A stretch of 8,124 nucleotides of DNA from JBOHWJ01 sp050736615 (GTDB taxonomy: Bacteria > Desulfobacterota > Binatia > Binatales > Binataceae). The position numbers and the translations under genes were made by a program. A model generated the notes under the pieces. The model was not told the DNA's origin and made no database searches. It saw only the letters and a program-made list of their open reading frames with translations. The stretch covers positions 1 through 8,124 of the forward strand of contig JBOHWL010000043.1 in the NCBI GenBank assembly GCA_050736615.1, in the 5' to 3' direction. Positions 5,405 to 8,124 of this stretch are shown here, piece after piece (positions within the stretch are counted from its first letter, which is position 1; each line of letters begins with the position of its first letter).

Positions 5405-6562
5405 CTACGGACCCGACGGGCCCATCGCGTATGACGAGCCGGCGCCGACTTCGATACCTTTGCGCACGCGCACGGTATCTCCGGAATGGTTCGGGACGTC
5501 AACGCGCAGGCTACGGTAACCGCCGCGGCTGGCGTTGGGCGCTACAAAGCCAATCGTGTACTGTTCACGCAGTTCACGGCTGATATTCTGGCATGCCTGT
5601 CGGAGGGCGGCGCCATCGCCAACCTCGCGTACCACAAACGTTCTTGCCCCGGTTTCCGTCGACAGCATCTGAAGCGTGCGCGTATCGACCTGATCGATAT
5701 CGCCGCCAAAGAGAAAGGGTCCCAGCGCGACGCTGGGCAGGTTCGACGAATTGGGGTCGCCGATTCCTATCGAATACACCAGCACGCCCATCCGCCGCGC
5801 TTGGGCGACAACCTGGTTGAGGTTCGACTGGCTGGTGTTATCCATCCCGTCGGTCACCACCAGCAGCGCTTTCTTATCCCAGCGCCCGTGCTGCACCATC
5901 AACAAACCGTCAAGGATAGTGTCGAACAGCGCGGTTTGCCCGTAGGCATGCAGCAGCGAAAGCCGGCTCAAGACTAGATAGTGGTTGGTGGTGAAAGGTT
6001 GCAGTAAAAAGGGCCGGCTAGAAAAGGCGAACAGAAAAACGTCGTCGCGCGGGTTCAGATCCTGGATAAACTGCGCGATAGCCGCCCGCGCTTGGGCTAT
6101 TTTGGGCTGCATACTGCCCGAGGTGTCTACCAGAATACCGACCGAGACCGGTGTATCGAGGTCCTGACGGAAAAACTCGATCGGACGCTGCTGGCCGTCG
6201 ACGTAGAGCTTAAAATCGCCCTTTTGCAGTCCGGTAACGTAGCGGCCGTCTTGCGTCACCGTGACGGTCGCTTGTTCGTACCCGGCCTGATTACGCAATT
6301 CGTGGGTCGGCAGCGACAAAGATTGACCCTGCTGTGGGGCGAGCGGCGGGATAGTATCGGTCGAACCCGATTGGCGCGCCGGGGTCTTCGGCAGTTCCAG
6401 CACCGAGCCGCCCTGCTGATTGCCCGGAGTCGTCAACCGCTGAGGATTGAACGGGAGCCCCTGCTGCGCTAATGCTGCGCCGTTGTACGCCAACAAGAGC
6501 GCCAATGTGATCGCGACCAGGGTCAACCACTGCAGCCGTAGCGGGCATCTGTTTGATTTCAT
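5405..6562 (-). CDS. Secreted von Willebrand factor A protein ('VWFA-related' family)
   Basis: This 385-residue protein starts with a signal peptide: basic SNRCPLRL, a hydrophobic stretch at 12-30, and a likely cleavage after AALA near residue 32. A Gln/Pro-rich linker (about 33-90) follows. An immunoglobulin-like strand region runs from about 95 to 135 (TVTVTQDGRYVTGLQKGDF), then a VWA domain from about 138 to 335. The metal-ion-dependent adhesion site is complete: DTSGS (146-150), Thr210 in GQTALFD, and Asp238 in VVTDGMDN. The C-terminus has ISRELREQYTIGFVAPNAS (327-345), typical of the 'VWFA-related' family common in Acidobacteriota, in which a DxSxS domain binds a divalent metal and partner proteins. 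The role is unknown; adhesion or envelope assembly is plausible. Weak TAGAG lies upstream of the ATG, and GATAAT on the minus strand near 6590 is a possible -10. It stands alone and faces the phosphatase gene. Confidence 0.9.
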   Translation of the reverse strand: MKSNRCPLRLQWLTLVAITLALLLAYNGAALAQQGLPFNPQRLTTPGNQQGGSVLELPKTPARQSGSTDTIPPLAPQQGQSLSLPTHELRNQAGYEQATVTVTQDGRYVTGLQKGDFKLYVDGQQRPIEFFRQDLDTPVSVGILVDTSGSMQPKIAQARAAIAQFIQDLNPRDDVFLFAFSSRPFLLQPFTTNHYLVLSRLSLLHAYGQTALFDTILDGLLMVQHGRWDKKALLVVTDGMDNTSQSNLNQVVAQARRMGVLVYSIGIGDPNSSNLPSVALGPFLFGGDIDQVDTRTLQMLSTETGARTFVVREVGDGAALRQACQNISRELREQYTIGFVAPNASRGGYRSLRVDVPNHSGDTVRVRKGIEVGAGSSYAMGPSGP

Positions 6563-6796
6563 AGCGCTCTAGGCCTCGAGCTACGTCGGATTATCGCGAG
6601 TAGCGCTCGCGCATCCCGGATGCTCATCGCGGTGCCCACGTGCGATCTTCCTATTTGCCTCCCAACGTAGCAAGGGGGCTGTTTGGCCCACAGTTACGCC
6701 TGCCATTAAAGACGTACCCCAAGGCGGCCGGGTTTCATTATCTTCGGGGCGCCATCGTGAGAATTTTGACCACCAGCTTGAGGATTCGTTGTCCTG
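6563..6796. other. Non-coding stretch upstream of the VWA gene
   Basis: I find no supported gene here. The part nearest 6563 should hold the promoter and leader of the minus-strand VWA gene. The open frame that crosses 6640-6972 on the plus strand has no recognisable protein features and runs into repeat sequence, so it is not called. Confidence 0.6.
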
Positions 6797-6996
6797 AACG
6801 CGACTCGCGGACTCGTTCGCCCGGCTCCGCTTCGCCTAGAGGGAATCGCTGCACAGGTCTTCTGTCATTCCGAGAGTGTGTGAAGATTTTGTTTTTCTGT
6901 CATGCCGAGCACAGCGAGGAATCCCGGAAATCTCTAAGGCTCTATCCGGGATTTCTCGCTCTGGCAGCCTGACCCTTAACGCAGCTCGCGGACTCG
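6797..6996 (+). repeat. Imperfect direct repeat AACGC(GA/AG)CTCGCGGACTCG, 181 bases apart
   Basis: The 19-base stretches 6797-6815 and 6978-6996 agree at 17 positions; the two differences are adjacent (GA versus AG). Both are preceded by CCTGA and followed within about 10-15 bases by CGCTTCGCC. This suggests two tandem or nested copies of one dispersed repeat, the upstream copy lacking its left end. Confidence 0.65.
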
Positions 6997-7041
6997 CCTG
7001 CTCGCTTCGCCTTCGGCTGCGCTAATGTGCTCGAAATGACA
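6861..7041. repeat. Dispersed TGTCATTCCGAG-type repeat bounded by inverted ends
   Basis: TGTCATTCCGAG (6863-6874) at the left is matched in inverse by CTCGAAATGACA (7030-7041) at the right, 11 of 12 positions. A second direct copy, TCTGTCATGCCGAG, lies at 6896-6909 (13 of 14 identical to 6861-6874). Inside are AGCGAGGAATC and TCGCTTCGCC segments that are usual in the repeats of the form TGTCATTCCGAG...GAGGAATC found scattered in many environmental bacterial genomes. No ORF of note is inside. It is best read as a non-autonomous, MITE-like or REP-like repeat, partly decayed. The mobility mechanism is not known from this sequence. Confidence 0.65.
6915..6958. repeat. Long hairpin inside the dispersed repeat
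   Basis: CGAGGAATCCCGGA (6915-6928) pairs with TCCGGGATTTCTCG (6945-6958) at 13 of 14 positions; the remaining pair is a G-T wobble. The loop is 16 bases. The flanks (CAG before, CTCTG after) can extend the stem with a bulge. There is no T-run, so it does not look like an intrinsic terminator. Confidence 0.7.
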
Positions 7042-7048
7042 ACCGAGG

Positions 7049-7525
7049 ATTGTGCGGAGGTTCCTTGTCTCGGCTGCCGGCGCAAAAAGCGGGATTCGCG
7101 AACAAGCTTTTGGCCGTTCGCGGGGCGGGTTCACCTGTAAAGTTCATTGTCTCAGTGATGCCCGCGGCATCCCGCTCGTCTTCCAGCTCACGCCCGGCGA
7201 AGCGGCGGCTTGCACGGAATTCGAGGAGGTAATCGCCCTGGCCGAGGAACGGCCCGCCTATCTTCTCGCCGACAAGGGCTACGACTCCGACGCCATCCGC
7301 GCCAGCCGGCATGAGGCCGGCATCCGTTCCTGCATTCCGCCCAAATCCAATCCCAAGGCTAAAATCCGCTGAAACAGGCGCATGTATCGGGAGCGCAACC
7401 GCGTCGAGCGCATCATCTGTCACCTGCGGATCAACCGCGCTATCGCCAGGCGATACGACATGCTCGCCCGCGTCTTCCTCGACGCGCTTCATATTGCCGC
7501 TATCCGCAGATGCCTACGCCATGCA
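7049..7525 (+). pseudogene. IS5-family transposase remnant, N-terminally truncated with an in-frame stop
   Basis: The reading frame from 7049 gives the central and C-terminal part of an IS5-family DDE transposase. SAAGAKSGIREQAFGRSRGG matches the segment after the first catalytic Asp. LLADKGYDSDAIR carries the second Asp. After a TGA at 7370-7372, the same frame continues with MYRERNRVERIICHLR, which carries the catalytic Glu (7406-7408), and then ARRYDMLARVFLDALHIAAI. The first Asp and the whole N-terminal half are missing: the similarity stops at about 7049, directly after the dispersed repeat. The frame has no stop at the expected end, and residues after about 7525 are not transposase-like, so the 3' end is also damaged or already left. 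No terminal inverted repeats could be recognised. The element cannot be active. A W-to-stop change (TGG to TGA) would explain the internal stop. Confidence 0.85.
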
Positions 7526-7567
7526 GCTCTGCAAACAGGGCCCAGCCTTGAATTGTGCCGGCAGACT

Positions 7568-7978
7568 TCAATCCATGCGCGCCAATACCTGCTCCAGGGC
7601 CGCAAAGAACCGCTGCCATCCGCCCTTGGCGCCCTGATAGTACTGCGGCTGATCCGGCGGGAAGCCCGACTGCTCCATGCGCAAGTGGGTCCCCGTGCTT
7701 GTAGGGGTGAGAGTCCAAATGACGACGCTCTTGAGACCATAGGCACCCCACGTGTAAGACAGCGTTTTGTTCGGCTCGACTGCCAGGACCTGACAGTCGA
7801 CACTGCCCCAGTCTGCGCGAAGATTGAAATGGTGGTCCACGACGGGCTTGAAGTCGTTCTTCATGAGCCACTCCTCGATCAGGTGTGGTTGCGTAAGCGC
7901 GCGCCAGATCTTTTCCGGCGGAAAAGGTATCTCCCGTTCGACAATGACGGAGCGGGTTCCGGTCGCCGTATTGGTCAT
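7568..7978 (-). CDS. SRPBCC (AHSA1/START-like) domain protein
   Basis: A 136-residue single-domain protein of the AHSA1/SRPBCC family, a helix-grip fold with a deep hydrophobic pocket that binds ligands in many unrelated contexts. The N-terminal strand and helix read SVIVEREIPFPPEKIWRALT (10-29), followed by EEWLMKNDFKPVVDHHF. The middle strands include LAVEPNKTLSYTWG and VVIWTLTPTSTGTHLRMEQS, and the C-terminal helix is GGWQRFFAALEQVLARM. These segments are typical of the family. Its ATG overlaps the stop of the upstream ArsR gene (ATGA), so the two are translated as a pair. This ArsR-SRPBCC arrangement is common, but the ligand is generally unknown. The stop lies about 40 bases from the IS remnant. 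Confidence 0.88.
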   Translation of the reverse strand: MTNTATGTRSVIVEREIPFPPEKIWRALTQPHLIEEWLMKNDFKPVVDHHFNLRADWGSVDCQVLAVEPNKTLSYTWGAYGLKSVVIWTLTPTSTGTHLRMEQSGFPPDQPQYYQGAKGGWQRFFAALEQVLARMD

Positions 7979-8124
7979 TGGTCCATTCTTTTGAGGAGAT
8001 CTTCGAGGTCGTCGAATCGACTTTGCCAGAACCCGGCCATTTGGCTTGTCCAGTCGATCAGCGGGGCCAAGGCGCCGAGCTGCGCGCTATAGTACGTCTG
8101 GCGACCTTCGTGGCGGTCGCGCAC
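7975..8124 (-). CDS. ArsR-family transcriptional regulator, C-terminal fragment
   Basis: The last 49 residues of a protein that continues beyond the right edge. It begins VRDRHEGRQTYYSAQ, which matches the beta-wing after the recognition helix of winged-helix ArsR repressors. The closing helix reads FWQSRFDDLEDLLKRMDQ, a usual C-terminus for ArsR regulators next to SRPBCC genes. No metal-binding cysteines lie in the visible part. The stop codon overlaps the downstream start by four bases (ATGA). The regulator probably represses its own operon; the signal is unknown. Confidence 0.8.
   Translation of the reverse strand: MRDRHEGRQTYYSAQLGALAPLIDWTSQMAGFWQSRFDDLEDLLKRMDQ

Noticed and set aside
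5486..5977. 163-codon plus-strand frame
   Set aside because: Antisense to the VWA gene, with no recognisable features.
6915..6958. Hairpin as an intrinsic terminator
   Set aside because: No T-run follows on either strand and it belongs to a dispersed repeat rather than to the end of a gene.
6640..6972. 110-codon plus-strand frame
   Set aside because: It crosses the dispersed repeat region, is compositionally odd and has no similarity I can recognise.
7525..8092. Continuation of the transposase frame to the right
   Set aside because: It is antisense to the SRPBCC and ArsR genes, both of which have convincing family features.
1..8124. CRISPR array, tRNA or rRNA
   Set aside because: No regularly spaced repeats with unique spacers, no tRNA-like cloverleaf and no rRNA segments were seen; the repeats at 6797-7041 are two imperfect copies only.

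Overview
The window is an 8.1 kb piece of a GC-rich bacterial chromosome. Gene content (a short-form ThiC, a rhodanese-MoeB fusion, a secreted 'VWFA-related' protein, an ArsR/SRPBCC pair) suggests a soil or sediment bacterium of the Acidobacteriota, Desulfobacterota or Binatota kind, but nothing here fixes the phylum. The left 1.2 kb looks less GC-rich than the rest and carries defence-type genes, which fits acquired DNA beside a housekeeping block.

Region 1 (1-1222) is an accessory patch. It starts with the last 67 codons of a DNA cytosine-5 methyltransferase, followed 13 bases later by an Eco29kI-like GIY-YIG restriction endonuclease that starts at TTG. Together they read as a type II restriction-modification system, probably of the CCGCGG (SacII/Eco29kI) specificity class. 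Two very small genes follow, spaced three bases apart. Their ends resemble a toxin-antitoxin pair of the MazEF/PemIK kind, probably decayed, but this is tentative.

Region 2 (1223-4625) is the metabolic core. A structured leader with two hairpins, but no recognisable TPP riboswitch, precedes thiC (HMP-phosphate synthase, thiamine pyrimidine branch). thiC overlaps a bcp-type peroxiredoxin gene by 17 bases. After 94 bases comes a protein that joins an N-terminal rhodanese domain to a MoeB/ThiF adenylyltransferase. A strong intrinsic terminator (4584-4625) closes the unit. The set makes sense as sulfur-carrier activation for thiamine and/or molybdopterin synthesis plus a thiol peroxidase, with thiC supplying the pyrimidine half of thiamine. 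A histidine phosphatase (4679-5350) follows in the same direction as a separate unit.

Region 3 (5405-6562, minus strand) is a secreted von Willebrand factor A protein with an intact MIDAS motif, convergent with the phosphatase gene. Region 4 (6563-7048) is non-coding and holds remnants of a dispersed TGTCATTCCGAG-type repeat, with a long imperfect hairpin and a direct repeat at 181-base spacing. Region 5 (7049 to about 7525) is an IS5-family transposase remnant, cut off at its N-terminus at the edge of the repeat and carrying an in-frame TGA. Region 6 (7568-8124, minus strand) is an SRPBCC/AHSA1 gene translationally coupled (ATGA overlap) to the 3' end of an ArsR-family regulator that runs off the window.

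I see no CRISPR array, tRNA or rRNA. The points most worth following are the Eco29kI-like system with its small companion genes, the unexplained thiC leader, and the repeat/IS junction. I do not see convincing evidence of a wholly new system.
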